Source: Andalucia godoyi (taxonomy: Eukaryota > Discoba > Jakobea > Jakobida > Andaluciidae). Taken from it: a DNA stretch of 64,000 bases. The stretch spans positions 434,001 to 498,000 of the forward strand of contig VRVR01000002.1 in assembly GCA_009859145.1 (NCBI GenBank), read 5' to 3'. Positions within the stretch are counted from its first letter, which is position 1, and every line of letters begins with the position of its first letter. The translations under genes and the position numbers were made by a program. The notes beneath the pieces are model-generated. The model was not told the DNA's origin. It did no database searches and was given only the letters and a program-made list of their open reading frames with translations. This document shows, in pieces, positions 47,979-58,058 of the stretch.

Positions 47979-50798
47979 TCATTCACCGTGGGCCGGATCG
48001 TGCATAAAGCGATCATCCGCCGCACCACCAACATCAAGGAAGTTCTCGTGACGCTTCCGAATCGATGGCGAAATGGAGTGCAGATCGCTGAATGTCTGGC
48101 TCTTGGCAAGAAATGGCGAAGGAGAAGGAGAAGGAGAAGGAGAAGGAGAAGGAGAAGGGGACCGCGACGGTGGCCGCGAGACGAAAGCTTTTGCAGAGGA
48201 AGAAGCTGTGCCAACATCTCCTTCATTAAAGTCTGCCGAATCAAACAGCAGCAAAGGAGGAATATCCTTGGAGGATAAAGAACTGTCAATTTTTCGGACA
48301 TTGGCATCCGCACGATCATCTCCATGGACCTGGCGGGGGTCAGAGGACGGAGTGCGAGGTGGAGTGGTAAGGTCCTCATCGTGAACAAATGGCGAATGGT
48401 CCTTATCAGATGCATTTGAAGACAGTGCCGGCGAGCGCATAACAAACGGGGAATCGCCAATTCCGGACCCCGACCGCCTTCGGCGGACATATTGCGAGCC
48501 TCCACAACCAACAATCAACACTACCAGCAAGACCACCGATAAGCCAACTGCCCCATCAGTGGTCAAACAACGATCGATGAGCGTGATTAACCTCGCTGCT
48601 CGCTCCCACTTCTTTTCAAGGGCCTGTGTTTCGTTCAACATGAGCGCAAATCGCTCAAAAACCCGTGCTTCGACTGTTGCAAGTCGCTTTTCTGTCTTGT
48701 CGTCGATTTCCATTTGAATTTCGGCCAGATGGTGTGCGAGATGAACCATGTGACGAGCAAGAGCATCTTGTTCGTCGTCAAACCTGTCCACCGACTGCTT
48801 GAAAAACCACTGATTGGACTCCAGTCGATTAATCTTGGTTAACATCACCCGGAAGATGTTCTCTTGGTCGGAACCTCCACGACGCGTGTTCTGTGTTGGA
48901 TCATTGTCAACGACAGGAACGATGGAAGGATCTCGCCACGCAAAGTGCTCACCAGAAGGGCGTGAAGGCATGGTCGCATCCACAGCCTTGTCGATAAACT
49001 TTGAAGCGCTTGTGGAATGTTGCTGCGATAGAATGAATTCCTTCGGATCCGTGGTCTGGATGTCCGCACTGTCGGGAGACACACCACGCTTGAGGTCTTC
49101 AAGGAGCGAGGTTCCAAAAACCTGCAACTCGGAAATCGTGCAAAAATGAGACTTGTGACGACTGTGATGCGACAGGAACAAAATGCGCAAGTATCGCACG
49201 TAGGACGGCTTGAAGAGATCGTAAACAAACGTGGATCGAGAAGGTTCAACAAGAGGTGCCTCGAATCGTCCGAGTTCCAGCCAGTAGCAACTGGGAGGCT
49301 TACACGGATATTTGGTCGATCCCAGCACTGCAAACCGACGCACACTGCCAGCGTAGTACTCGTAGTTGGCGATCCCAAAAGATTCCATCAAAATTTCTTC
49401 TGGCAACTCGACATTCATCCAAATCCGAGATTCTGTACATGGAACTCTCCAGTACTTGTCCTCATTGTTATTCAGGACCTGATGAGCGCCTTTGCTGTTC
49501 GGTGTGGAGTCGAGAATTTTTGCTCCAACAAGAAAAGATGCATAGTTGAACTTGTGGTGCGGAAATTTGAAGGCAACCGGAAATTCAAACGGAACGGGCT
49601 CAACGGTTGTCGAGTTCTCGCGAGAAGGTACATCTACAGAGACGGTCACCTCTTTCGCTTCCGATGCCGTACTTGGCGCAGCTTCCGTCCTGTCCTCCGC
49701 AGCGGGACCTCGGTTGGGCACAGCAGAAGCTGCTTCTGCTACAACAGGTTCCAAAGGCGCTTGCTCGAGTTCTTTCGACTCGGCCGGTTGAACGTCGTCC
49801 ACAAATACATCATCCAACGAAGGCGAAGACGATGATGCAAACGTCACGTTGGCGCACAAAGGTTCTTGAACATCGGGGCTGGATGCCGGCATGTTGGAGG
49901 ACGCAGGATGTGTGTGGGCGTCGTTGGAAGAGCCCTCCTGCGAGTCTCCCGTCTGCGTCTTGTTGTTCTCCTGCTTCTCAATAGACAGAAAAACATCCGT
50001 GGAATTGTCCAAGTCGGTAATGATCTCTAGAACCGCGTCTGGCGAAACAGAAATCACAGCTTCTTGAGGAAATTCGACGTGTCGTAAATCCTCGAGCGTG
50101 GGTACCGAGTCTGCCATTCCAACGACGCCGTCCACTTCCGAAAGCCTTCCTGCGTTGGCGCTCTCCACGGTCGCAACCGTCGGCATCGTCGCAGCCGTCG
50201 CCACATGATTGAGAGCGTCAGTGTTTCCATTTCCACTGGATTCTAATTGAATCATGCGGTCCTCCACGGGCGCGACGGGATGCTTCGATGATGTCTTCCA
50301 TCCGCGCTCCGACGGCAAATCCTGCTGGAAACCACCGGAGATCGGATAGATCGTCGAGGAATACAAGTCGCGAAACGATGCAGGGTCTTGTCTTCCAACG
50401 TGCTTATTCTTGTCTGGTTTCCTGAGAACCTCCGAACCCGTCTTCCTCTCGCTTCTTACAACTCCTAGAGGATGCTTTTCAAGTGCAATCGCATAGAAGC
50501 CAGTGCTCGGACTGTCGCAGACGGACCTTCTGAACCCAAACTCGTCGAGAAACGACGGAACGGATTCAACTGCGCAGTGACCCGTCAGCAACTCTCTTTC
50601 TCGCTCTCGAAGCAGCCTCTCTGAAAACCGCGACTGATAATTCCCAAGCATTCCCTCTAGAACCTTGTCGGACAATTCCTGTCGTTTCTTGGTCGATTCA
50701 TCCGCGGCAACGATGACAACAACAACACCACCAAGAAGAGAAAGGCAATACAAAAGAACAGTAAACAACAGTATGTGATTCACACGTCTCATTCCCAT
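47979..50798 (-). CDS. SUCO/SLP1-type SUN-domain membrane protein
   Basis: 939 residues. The frame extends to a TTG at 50885, but the first ATG is 50798. An N-terminal hydrophobic helix (ILLFTVLLYCLSLLGGVVVV) lies near the start. A long variable stretch (about residues 60-420) carries Ser/Glu-rich sequence. The SUN domain of the SLP1/SUCO subgroup lies at about 425-585: FNYASFLVGAKILD, KYWRVPC, MESFGIANYEYYAGSV and SHFCTISELQVFG. A coiled-coil region (about 680-745) precedes a second membrane helix (VGLSVVLLVVLIVG), then a basic, serine-rich tail with a (Ser-Pro)n repeat. Known: SLP1/SUCO proteins work in the ER with Emp65-type partners in folding of membrane proteins. Inference: same compartment here. 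Confidence 0.85.
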   Translation of the reverse strand: MGMRRVNHILLFTVLLYCLSLLGGVVVVIVAADESTKKRQELSDKVLEGMLGNYQSRFSERLLRERERELLTGHCAVESVPSFLDEFGFRRSVCDSPSTGFYAIALEKHPLGVVRSERKTGSEVLRKPDKNKHVGRQDPASFRDLYSSTIYPISGGFQQDLPSERGWKTSSKHPVAPVEDRMIQLESSGNGNTDALNHVATAATMPTVATVESANAGRLSEVDGVVGMADSVPTLEDLRHVEFPQEAVISVSPDAVLEIITDLDNSTDVFLSIEKQENNKTQTGDSQEGSSNDAHTHPASSNMPASSPDVQEPLCANVTFASSSSPSLDDVFVDDVQPAESKELEQAPLEPVVAEAASAVPNRGPAAEDRTEAAPSTASEAKEVTVSVDVPSRENSTTVEPVPFEFPVAFKFPHHKFNYASFLVGAKILDSTPNSKGAHQVLNNNEDKYWRVPCTESRIWMNVELPEEILMESFGIANYEYYAGSVRRFAVLGSTKYPCKPPSCYWLELGRFEAPLVEPSRSTFVYDLFKPSYVRYLRILFLSHHSRHKSHFCTISELQVFGTSLLEDLKRGVSPDSADIQTTDPKEFILSQQHSTSASKFIDKAVDATMPSRPSGEHFAWRDPSIVPVVDNDPTQNTRRGGSDQENIFRVMLTKINRLESNQWFFKQSVDRFDDEQDALARHMVHLAHHLAEIQMEIDDKTEKRLATVEARVFERFALMLNETQALEKKWERAARLITLIDRCLTTDGAVGLSVVLLVVLIVGCGGSQYVRRRRSGSGIGDSPFVMRSPALSSNASDKDHSPFVHDEDLTTPPRTPSSDPRQVHGDDRADANVRKIDSSLSSKDIPPLLLFDSADFNEGDVGTASSSAKAFVSRPPSRSPSPSPSPSPSPSPSPFLAKSQTFSDLHSISPSIRKRHENFLDVGGAADDRFMHDPAHGE
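48115..48161 (-). repeat. Hexanucleotide repeat coding for (Ser-Pro)n in the SUN protein
   Basis: GGAGAA units on the plus strand give an alternating Ser-Pro run in the tail of the SUN protein. The frame is preserved. Confidence 0.85.
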
Positions 50799-51678
50799 CG
50801 TGAGAAGAAGACCATTGGGAGATGTTTTGTTCGGGTCTTTTGACGAGACTTGGGCGCTATGTGTGGTCGTCGTCGCAATTTTCAATGTGCCTGTTCGGAT
50901 GCATTAAAAAGAGAGACGTCCTTCTTGGAAAAGAGGAGTGACGTGATGTGATGCTCGTGTTGGATCTCACTACGGCCGGCACTCAAAACAAAAATTCGAA
51001 AAGCCAAAGATTGTTTATATTACTGTTGAATGAAGACCGACCTTTCCCCCCTGCAGATCGCTGCTACCGGTGGCGGCAGGTCGAGGCCCACTGAGAGACA
51101 CTGTCGAATATTGACAACCGATTCCTTGTAATCGATGATTCCTCCGCCGCCGGGCCTCTCCCTCTCTGTGGCGCACACCATTGCCAATCAACAATCAATG
51201 CAACATCCGCTCGATTGAAAATAGAGAATGAAAGATCGAGAGAGAGAGAGAGAATGAACCAGTGGATGAAAAATGCGGAATGGCAATAAAAGAAGCTCGT
51301 TGAAATCCCTAGTTTTTTCCTGGTTCCCAAAGTCTAAACGGTTTCGAACGAATGCACTCATTGATCAATTCGAGAGCTCTGAACAGGAAAATAGGTTGTT
51401 TCTGTCTTGGGGTGCGCAGACCCACAGATGTCACACTCAAAAGGGGAGTTCATTGAATGGGTGCTGCTGCGGATTATGAGAGTCGTTTTAATTCAAAATT
51501 TCCGGACGAGGCTGGAGCATGCGAGCCAAATTTTTGGAGAGGTTTGGGTTGGAGGGTAAAATACGTACGTTGGGTGACGTGTAGAGGTGGCTGCAGAGGG
51601 CGTGGATGGTGGGGCGCCTGCTGGAATGGAGAAGAGAGAAAGAAAGAGGAGGAAATGTGCAGACTGGAGAGCAGCGGT
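50799..51678. other. Intergenic region holding element copy B
   Basis: 880 bases between the SUN gene start and the end of the cysteine-rich gene. Within it lies the truncated repeat copy B (51076-51557). The rest is SUN promoter sequence and UTR. No complete gene seen. Confidence 0.6.
51076..51557. mobile_element. Truncated, longer relative of the inverted-repeat element (copy B)
   Basis: Seen: the right terminus TTTGGGTTGGAGGGT (51543-51557) is an exact reverse complement of the left terminus of copy A. The 64-base block 51076-51139 matches copy A with two substitutions and a 2-base indel. The interval between the matched blocks is about 380 bases here and 59 in copy A. The left terminal repeat is missing. 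On the minus strand a short frame (about 51442-51352) reads FECDICGSAHPKTE, a possible zinc-binding fragment. No full transposase frame is visible. Confidence 0.55.
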
Positions 51679-54600
51679 TTACAGAAGCGAGAACAAGAGC
51701 GTGGCAACGACGGCAGTCAAGAACGAAAGCAATCCAAAGACACCCGCAGCGGACTCGGTGTTCGCTGGTTGCTGATTAACGTTGGCAATGCGAGCGACGG
51801 CATAGTAGTTTCCGACCGTTGAGACCGAGCCGCAGTACTGGTTTCCGGACTGCGTGACCGTGATCTGGAGAGGCGTGCCGGGGTTTCCAGTGGTCGAGTC
51901 TGCCATCGCGAAGTCCTTGATGTAGTACGTTGCGGAATCGTACGTGATTGCGTTGTTGATGTCCACACACAGTGTGACGCTGCCAGTGAGAGACGTGTCC
52001 GACGTCAGACCCTGGGCGTTGGACAGCACCACCGCGACCTTGTAGTTGTACGAGTTGGTGATGTACACGTTTGTGTCTGTGGCCAGCAGCTTGACATCAG
52101 TTGCCTTCTCCGCAGGCACGTTCTCCATGATGCTGTTGACGGCGTTCGATGCAGAGACGGATGACAACTGGATCTCCGTCATCGCAACATTGATCGAGAA
52201 GTTGCCCGCAACGTTCGTGCTGTCGAACACGATGTTTCCGCAGGAAGCTTGCGTTCCAGGATCGACTCTGCATTTCTTCTTCTCCAGCTTGACGATCGAG
52301 TTGAAGCACGATCGAGAGGCGGCTCCAGCGGTGCAGTCGCACGAGATGCGCTCAAAGATCTCAATCATCGGGAGGTACTTGGTGCGGGCAAAGTTCAGCA
52401 GCTTCCGACCTTCAATTCTTGCCACTGCGTTCTGAATAGCGTCATCCACCTTTCCGTTGTCCAGCGTGTTTGTCCACTGATTCACAGAATCCCATCGACG
52501 GTCGGACCACGTTGTCGGCAAAATGGAGCCTGCGGTCCACTTGCCATCCACCCATGTGTAGACCGGTCGTCGGGAGCGGCCGCATGCATTGCAGTTTGTC
52601 GAGTCATAGTCGTTCCACTCGAAGGGCTTGTTGTCGTCCACACAGCGAGAGCCATGTGCATCGCACTCCGCCTTGGACGTCGCACGAGTGTGCCAGACGC
52701 CTCCCCTTGCCGTGCAGACGGAAGAATTGGAGACATCACTGTCCACGCAGCCCACACGAGACCACTGTCCAGTACAGGGCTTCGGGAAACCGTTCGAGTC
52801 GATCTCGAACTTCTTGACGCAGGCACCGTTTTTGCAGCCGTCTGGTCCGCAGCGCTGGAATTCGTAGTCATCACACATGCCGGTGGCCGTGCACGACGCT
52901 TGATCCGGACACCATGCATAGTCATTCCAGTTGCACTGAAGTTCGGACTGCATGGTTCCGGTAGAGCACGTTGCCTGGGTCCGGCCACCACAGGTGTGGA
53001 ACTGGAGAGGGGCTACGCACGATGCGGCATCCTGAAGATCCGTACGAACACACTTCTGCGTGTTTTGGTTCCAGCGGGCAGCATTGTTGATCTGCGAGCA
53101 CGCAGATGCATTCGCAACGGAGTTGTCGACGCACATGGTCTGAACGCCTCCTCGAGACTCGCAGCGGCGGCAGGCAACTGTGCACTCGCGCGCTGCATTG
53201 CATGCGGTCGAGTTGCCGCCGTTCTGGCGGACGGAGAAGATGGAGCACACTCCCGCCGAGCAGTCCGAGTTTGTGTCGTATCTTCCGGGAGTAAACACCT
53301 TTCCGGGCCAGAATACGGGTGAGTTGGTTTGCTGGAGGCACTGGGTTCTACCCTGGGGCTGCGAACCCGGTCCGTAGACACACGATGATGTCCTAAAGTC
53401 CCAGAAGGAGTTTCCGTATTGGAAGCAATCATTCATCGTGGAGATGTTTGTCAGGATGCAGCGAGTAAACGAGCAAGAAAAGTCCATCCCATTCGCCTGC
53501 GCATTGCTGCCGCAGATGGCGGAAGGCGTACACTGACTGACATTCTTTGCACTCTTGTCAATGCACATCCGGTTTCCGAGAGTTTCCATCCAGTAGAAGC
53601 CAGCACCCTCACACGAGGTCTTGTCCTGGATTCCCGTGACTTGGCATCGTGCGAACTGCGAAACCTCCATGCACTGACCCCCGTAGCAAAGTCCGCAGAA
53701 TTTCTGGTTGTCGGTACCGTTCACGCAATTCGAAGGGGTCATGGAATTGTCCCACGGACTCCAGTTGCACTTCTTCTCTGACAAGCAGCCGGCTTGGTTC
53801 CCCGGAACGACCACGGGCATGTAGCGTCCGTCCGAATCCTTCTCGAAGGACATTGTTGACCGGTACGTGACATGCACACCCGATGCATTGGTGTAGTCCG
53901 CCATAGGTCCGACGCAGTCCAGCGACATGAGCCGTGCTCGGAAGGCAGCTGCAAAGGCGTCGGCTTGCTCAGTCTGCGAAGCATACTTGGACTGAAGAGC
54001 CCATTTGTTGGCCAGCTCATATCGCAGATCCGGGTCCATGTTATCCAAGAAGCATTTCACGATGATGTCGGATTCCGCAGAGGATCCCCACGGAACAACA
54101 CAGCGGTTCGTCTGGGTATCGCAGCGCTTGGAATACGTGCAGTCGGAGTCCGTCTGGCATACCTTGTCGTAGATCTGCTTCTGGCAAGTGGACCGGAACG
54201 AAGTGTACTGGTCAAAGACGTCCTTGGAATTGCTGTTGGTTTGCGATTTCCGGTCCGCTTCTGCCTGATCCTGAAGTGCAGCAATAAAGTCGCGCAGAAT
54301 CGGGGTGATCTTGGCTGGAGTCGAGCATTTTGCTGCGATCTGCGACGAAACGACGTTGTCGACCGAAGTGACGGAAAGGGTCATTGCGGTCGGCACACAG
54401 CACTGCGAGTAGCGGAGCGTTGCATTGCAGCACGGAGACTGCGCAAACTGCAGCGAATCAGGAGGGAACGTGCAGTCCGTGGAAGGAGGCAGGGTCACTG
54501 TCTTCGAAGACGTGGTCAAGAAGGAGCCGACCAGTCCTTTGCAGCCGTCCATCGACGACAAGGTGTCCAGTGAAGTGAGCAGAAAGCGGATCTGGTCCAG

Positions 54601-55362
54601 TGCCTGGCGGCCGCCAATGTTGGACTCCATATTCATCAACGACTGAACGGCCTTTTTGACAGACTGGAGACCGTCAAAGGTGCACTGGGGCTGCGAGACC
54701 TGCGTGAACGTCACCGTTCCGTCATAGGCAAGTCCATTGCTGTTAAAAATCGTTCGTGTTCCAGCGCCGCTTGGCTGGAATCGCAGTCGCGGACCGCAAG
54801 CAATAAGGTCACTGGCACTGTTGATGCGAGTAAACGGGTTCTGGCCCATGCCCTTGATCAGGATGACGGCGGCAACGCGGTTATTGACGGTTGAAATATT
54901 CAGATCAAACCCGCCAAACGAAGACAGCAGTCCCGACAACGGTTCGTAGGTGCTGGGTGACATCATCAAGAACTGAGGAGCACCGTTGCCACCACCGCTC
55001 TGCTGAGACTGCACGACGTTACTCGGACCGCATATGGATCCTGAATACGTCGTGAACTCCAGTGATGCAACACCGGCAGCATCGCGCGTGATGCGCGGCA
55101 TGGTGTCTCCATCAGAGCCCTGCTGGACTGTTCCTTGGACAGAGCTGTAAGGAATAAGGTTGTTGGTTCCGTTCTGCTTCAGGTACACAGTCGAGTCGAA
55201 GTCGACGGTGAAAACGGCCACGAGGTAGTTTCCATCGGACCCCATGTTGAGATTCGTGACACGAAGATTCGAGGACACGACGTTGAATGCGGACTGCGCT
55301 GAGATCAGCCCAGCTCCCACAAGCAAAGCCAGGAACAGCGAAATGGCGCCGTTGATCTTCAT
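51679..55362 (-). CDS. Large secreted cysteine-rich protein, probable GPI anchor
   Basis: 1227 residues with ATG 55362. A signal peptide (ISLFLALLVGAGLISAQ) starts the protein. More than sixty cysteines follow in many short loops, with several KCV/GCV/NCN-type pieces and N-glycosylation sequons. The middle contains repeated modules beginning CNWN or CNWS and ending in GGQC/CG-like turns (about residues 520-900). The C-terminus is a hydrophobic stretch of about 20 residues (AGVFGLLSFLTAVVATLLFS) directly after a small-residue cluster (NTESAAG), a typical GPI-attachment signal. I do not recognise the family. Inference: a cell-surface adhesin or protective coat protein. An alternative is a single membrane-spanning receptor, but there is no cytoplasmic tail. 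Confidence 0.8.
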   Translation of the reverse strand: MKINGAISLFLALLVGAGLISAQSAFNVVSSNLRVTNLNMGSDGNYLVAVFTVDFDSTVYLKQNGTNNLIPYSSVQGTVQQGSDGDTMPRITRDAAGVASLEFTTYSGSICGPSNVVQSQQSGGGNGAPQFLMMSPSTYEPLSGLLSSFGGFDLNISTVNNRVAAVILIKGMGQNPFTRINSASDLIACGPRLRFQPSGAGTRTIFNSNGLAYDGTVTFTQVSQPQCTFDGLQSVKKAVQSLMNMESNIGGRQALDQIRFLLTSLDTLSSMDGCKGLVGSFLTTSSKTVTLPPSTDCTFPPDSLQFAQSPCCNATLRYSQCCVPTAMTLSVTSVDNVVSSQIAAKCSTPAKITPILRDFIAALQDQAEADRKSQTNSNSKDVFDQYTSFRSTCQKQIYDKVCQTDSDCTYSKRCDTQTNRCVVPWGSSAESDIIVKCFLDNMDPDLRYELANKWALQSKYASQTEQADAFAAAFRARLMSLDCVGPMADYTNASGVHVTYRSTMSFEKDSDGRYMPVVVPGNQAGCLSEKKCNWSPWDNSMTPSNCVNGTDNQKFCGLCYGGQCMEVSQFARCQVTGIQDKTSCEGAGFYWMETLGNRMCIDKSAKNVSQCTPSAICGSNAQANGMDFSCSFTRCILTNISTMNDCFQYGNSFWDFRTSSCVYGPGSQPQGRTQCLQQTNSPVFWPGKVFTPGRYDTNSDCSAGVCSIFSVRQNGGNSTACNAARECTVACRRCESRGGVQTMCVDNSVANASACSQINNAARWNQNTQKCVRTDLQDAASCVAPLQFHTCGGRTQATCSTGTMQSELQCNWNDYAWCPDQASCTATGMCDDYEFQRCGPDGCKNGACVKKFEIDSNGFPKPCTGQWSRVGCVDSDVSNSSVCTARGGVWHTRATSKAECDAHGSRCVDDNKPFEWNDYDSTNCNACGRSRRPVYTWVDGKWTAGSILPTTWSDRRWDSVNQWTNTLDNGKVDDAIQNAVARIEGRKLLNFARTKYLPMIEIFERISCDCTAGAASRSCFNSIVKLEKKKCRVDPGTQASCGNIVFDSTNVAGNFSINVAMTEIQLSSVSASNAVNSIMENVPAEKATDVKLLATDTNVYITNSYNYKVAVVLSNAQGLTSDTSLTGSVTLCVDINNAITYDSATYYIKDFAMADSTTGNPGTPLQITVTQSGNQYCGSVSTVGNYYAVARIANVNQQPANTESAAGVFGLLSFLTAVVATLLFSLL

Positions 55363-56482
55363 TCTTCAGAGAACCAAAAAAAAAAAAAAGATTTTTGTTC
55401 TTTGTTGGTGTCGGTGTTGCTGATGATGATGAGCGGCAAAAAGGGATGCAAAGGATGCAAAGGACACTATAAGAAGTCTTTAAAAGAAGAGAGAGTAAAA
55501 GAAAAGAAGGAAAGAAGGAAAGAAGGAAAGAAGAAAAGAAGGAAAGAAGGAAAGAAGGAAAGAAGGAAAGAAGGGAAAAAAAACAGTCATAAATAACAGT
55601 GCGGACCGTCGAGTTCTGGGGCGGAATCATGATTCGTGTTTTTTCTTCACTTTTCAGCTCTGTCAACGAACCCTACAAAAACCGTCGCACCATTTTTGGG
55701 GCTACATCAGACCCCATCACAGCTGCTTTTTGAGGCAATCTTCGCTCGGGGGCCCGGATTTGTTCCTGTGAACAAAGAATGACGTCTCGCCTCGCAGTTT
55801 TTTTTCTCTCTCTCGTCCTTTTTCGTTTGGTTTGGCGGCCAATGTGTCTGAAAAACATGTTGTCATGCATTCGATGTGGGTGCTGTGGAGAGAGTTTTTC
55901 TAATATTTATTTTAAAATTAATAAGCGTCCTTTTCACGGGGAGCACTGTGTCTCAGGAGACCTGGTCCGTCGTCGTGCAGAAGCTCGTGTCAGCAGATAC
56001 GATGTTTGTTTTTGATCCGTTGCAACGACCGGACCACCCCGTTGTTCAGGCATTTGCGCAGGGCTGGCGATTGTTCAGGATGCAGGACGTCTGCTAGGGC
56101 GCTTTTTCCAAATTGCGTACGATCTGCTACGGCAGAGTCTGAAAGCGGATGGAACAGGCATCCTGATTCCTGTTTTGGAATGTGTCCGAGCAGACGATAC
56201 GTCCCGCGGCCACATAATTCCGTTAATCCGTTGGAGTTGACAATACAAATTTGTTTGAAAGCAGGCGAATCCTTTGCGCTCGGGGATTCCTGCATTGCGA
56301 GCAGGAGTGCGTTGCGACAATACAACTTTCCCAACGCCCCAGAACTTATCGATGGGAACTGTGTCTTCGACCTTCCCCTCCCCCCTCAAGATGGAGTTTC
56401 GCAACACACGACTCGCGCGCGGAACCGTCGCTTGTTTGGAATGAGATGCGCGGGGGAAAAGATGTTTTAATAGCAAACGGTT
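55363..56482. other. Intergenic 1.1 kb with repeat and coding-like fragments
   Basis: Between two minus-strand secreted-protein genes. It contains a (GAAA/GAAG)n repeat (55498-55580), AT-rich blocks (55895-55925) and then 55930-56480, which reads plausibly as protein on both strands without a complete gene. That stretch is treated in the findings. Confidence 0.55.
55498..55580. repeat. (GAAAGAAG)n purine repeat
   Basis: Irregular GAAAGAAG/GAAAGGAA units over 80 bases in the leader of the cysteine-rich gene. Simple purine tract. Confidence 0.85.
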
Positions 56483-56508
56483 TTACAAGAATGAGACGCT
56501 CGAAATGA
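55924..56508 (+). pseudogene. Coding-like fragment with a frame break, uncertain strand
   Basis: A plus-strand frame reads SADTMFVFDPLQRPDHPVVQ (about 55989-56050). A shift of one base then gives GRLLGRFFQIAYDLLRQSLK (56082-56141), and a third frame runs into the next gene. On the minus strand a 115-residue frame (55990-56334) also looks protein-like. I cannot tell which is genuine. No family recognised. It could be a gene relic or chance. Confidence 0.25.
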
Positions 56509-57568
56509 GGGCATTGTAGCTGTTGACGGTCTGCAGTGCGTGTTGCGCAATGTCGATCTGGATGGTAACCGGGTTGTCGTTGGCGTACTGCTTGTTGTTG
56601 GGAGTCACGGCGACGGACGTAAGTTGCGTGCTTGAATCGCGAGAAACAATCCAGCTAGAGCCCTTGGTTGCGTCTGCGAGCGATCCAGAGAAGACGTCGC
56701 TCGGGAAGCAAGCAGCGGAGTACGCAAATGCGGCATTGGCAGACTTGTCGTCGAACGGCGACAGATCAAACATCAGAGTCTCTGCATCTCCTTCAATATC
56801 GCTCGATGACAGGGAGCATGCGAACAAGTTTCCGTTTTCATCGTCCATCGGTGCGCATGTGAATCCCGAGGTGATCAAGTCCGCAATCCACGTTCCAGAG
56901 TTCGACAGCACGATTGCATGTCTCAATGGGCGCTGTCCCTGCGGTGAATTGCATGTGTACATGCTCCACGATGCCTGCGCCGCGAGTGTCAAGTTCATTG
57001 ACTTGAAAATCGGGACGGACGACGACGGAGACGTAATGGACACTGGTCCCATGAACTGGTACGTCGGGGCATTGACATCGCGGACATGGAAAGCGCCTTC
57101 TCCGACCTGCCAAACGGCATTCTGCGTCGGTGCCGTTGCGTTTCCAAAGCACTCGTCTGCGAAATCAAACTCGGCACTCAGGGTGGAGACGGAAGACATG
57201 TTCACGCGAACTGCACAGTGGAATAGACTGGTGTCCGAGGAGACACATCCAGACGAGAACTCCACGGAGTTTCCAGAGCCCAGCTTCACGGGAATCGACG
57301 ACCATGACGCAGGCTTGCGCGAGATGCATGCATACACATCCGGGCTGCGCGAACGAAGGCCGCAGGCAAAAGAGAAGCCGAGGAACGTGGAAAGGAGAGT
57401 CTTGTCAGTGAATGCAGCAACAAGACCGCGCGTGAGATCCGAGTTGATCGCTGTGCAGTTTCCAAGGACGTCCGGGGCTGCACCGTCGACAGAAGCCGTA
57501 TAAGTCTGTGCAAGCGTAACGCATGACAGCACGCCCAGAACAAGGCAAAGAACCGCAAGTGTCTTCAT
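56483..57568 (-). CDS. Secreted protein of unknown family
   Basis: 361 residues with ATG 57568. A signal peptide (VLCLVLGVLSCVTLA) is followed by about 340 residues rich in Ser, Thr, Ala and Asn, with about eight cysteines and several N-glycosylation sequons (for example NATAPT, NMSS and NLTL). There is no C-terminal hydrophobic tail, so it is probably soluble and secreted. I do not recognise a domain. The gene is the same strand as the larger cysteine-rich gene, and both are intronless; I see no sequence relation between the two beyond composition. Confidence 0.75.
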   Translation of the reverse strand: MKTLAVLCLVLGVLSCVTLAQTYTASVDGAAPDVLGNCTAINSDLTRGLVAAFTDKTLLSTFLGFSFACGLRSRSPDVYACISRKPASWSSIPVKLGSGNSVEFSSGCVSSDTSLFHCAVRVNMSSVSTLSAEFDFADECFGNATAPTQNAVWQVGEGAFHVRDVNAPTYQFMGPVSITSPSSSVPIFKSMNLTLAAQASWSMYTCNSPQGQRPLRHAIVLSNSGTWIADLITSGFTCAPMDDENGNLFACSLSSSDIEGDAETLMFDLSPFDDKSANAAFAYSAACFPSDVFSGSLADATKGSSWIVSRDSSTQLTSVAVTPNNKQYANDNPVTIQIDIAQHALQTVNSYNALISSVSFL

Positions 57569-58054
57569 TCTGCTATTCCTCCTTTTTTCCTCCCCTTCTT
57601 CTTCTTCTTCTTCCTTCTAAAACACGGAGGCTAACAAAAAGAAACAAATAAAAGAAACGGAAAAAAAGAAAAAGAAAAGGAAAAGGAAGGAGGAGAAGAA
57701 GAAAGAGAGAAGGCGAATAACAACGTACGAAAGCGACGAGCCTTGCGTAAGGGCGGTCAAAACGAAATCGGCTGTGCAGCGGGAACGCTGTGCGTCGTCT
57801 CTGTGACAATTTCGGGAGCAGTCGGGAAGAGAAGAGTCGGAGCCCCAAAGTCAAGATGCAGAAATCTGCAGGAATTCTGGTTTTTTAACAGAAACAGTGG
57901 GGAAGGTGAGGAGGCATCAGCTTGCGTCAACTCTGTCTATTTTAATCCTCCTCTTTTTCCTCCTTTCTTTCTGGTTTCTTTTGGTAATTGCAGTTGCTGC
58001 ACTTTGCGAAGAAAGAAGAGGGAGCGGAAGAAAAGGAGGAATGAGCAAGGGAAA
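57569..58054. other. Divergent promoter region
   Basis: 486 bases between the secreted-protein gene and the cyclophilin. CTT/CTTC runs (57590-57615) sit beside the first start, and purine-rich GAAGGA sequence follows. It includes the cyclophilin leader with its short upstream frame. No gene seen. Confidence 0.6.
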
Positions 58055-58058
58055 ATGA
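58041..58058 (+). promoter_or_regulatory. Overlapping upstream open reading frame
   Basis: An ATG at 58041 encodes MSKGK and then stops at TGA 58056-58058, which overlaps the ATG (58055) of the cyclophilin as ATGA. Such a frame can lower or reset translation of the main gene by termination-reinitiation. Function inferred. Confidence 0.55.

Noticed and set aside
52249-53322. 357-codon plus-strand frame inside the cysteine-rich gene
   Set aside because: Antisense shadow of a cysteine-rich minus-strand gene; composition is the complement of its codons.
56523-57503. 326-codon plus-strand frame
   Set aside because: Antisense shadow of the secreted-protein gene, which has a signal peptide on the other strand.
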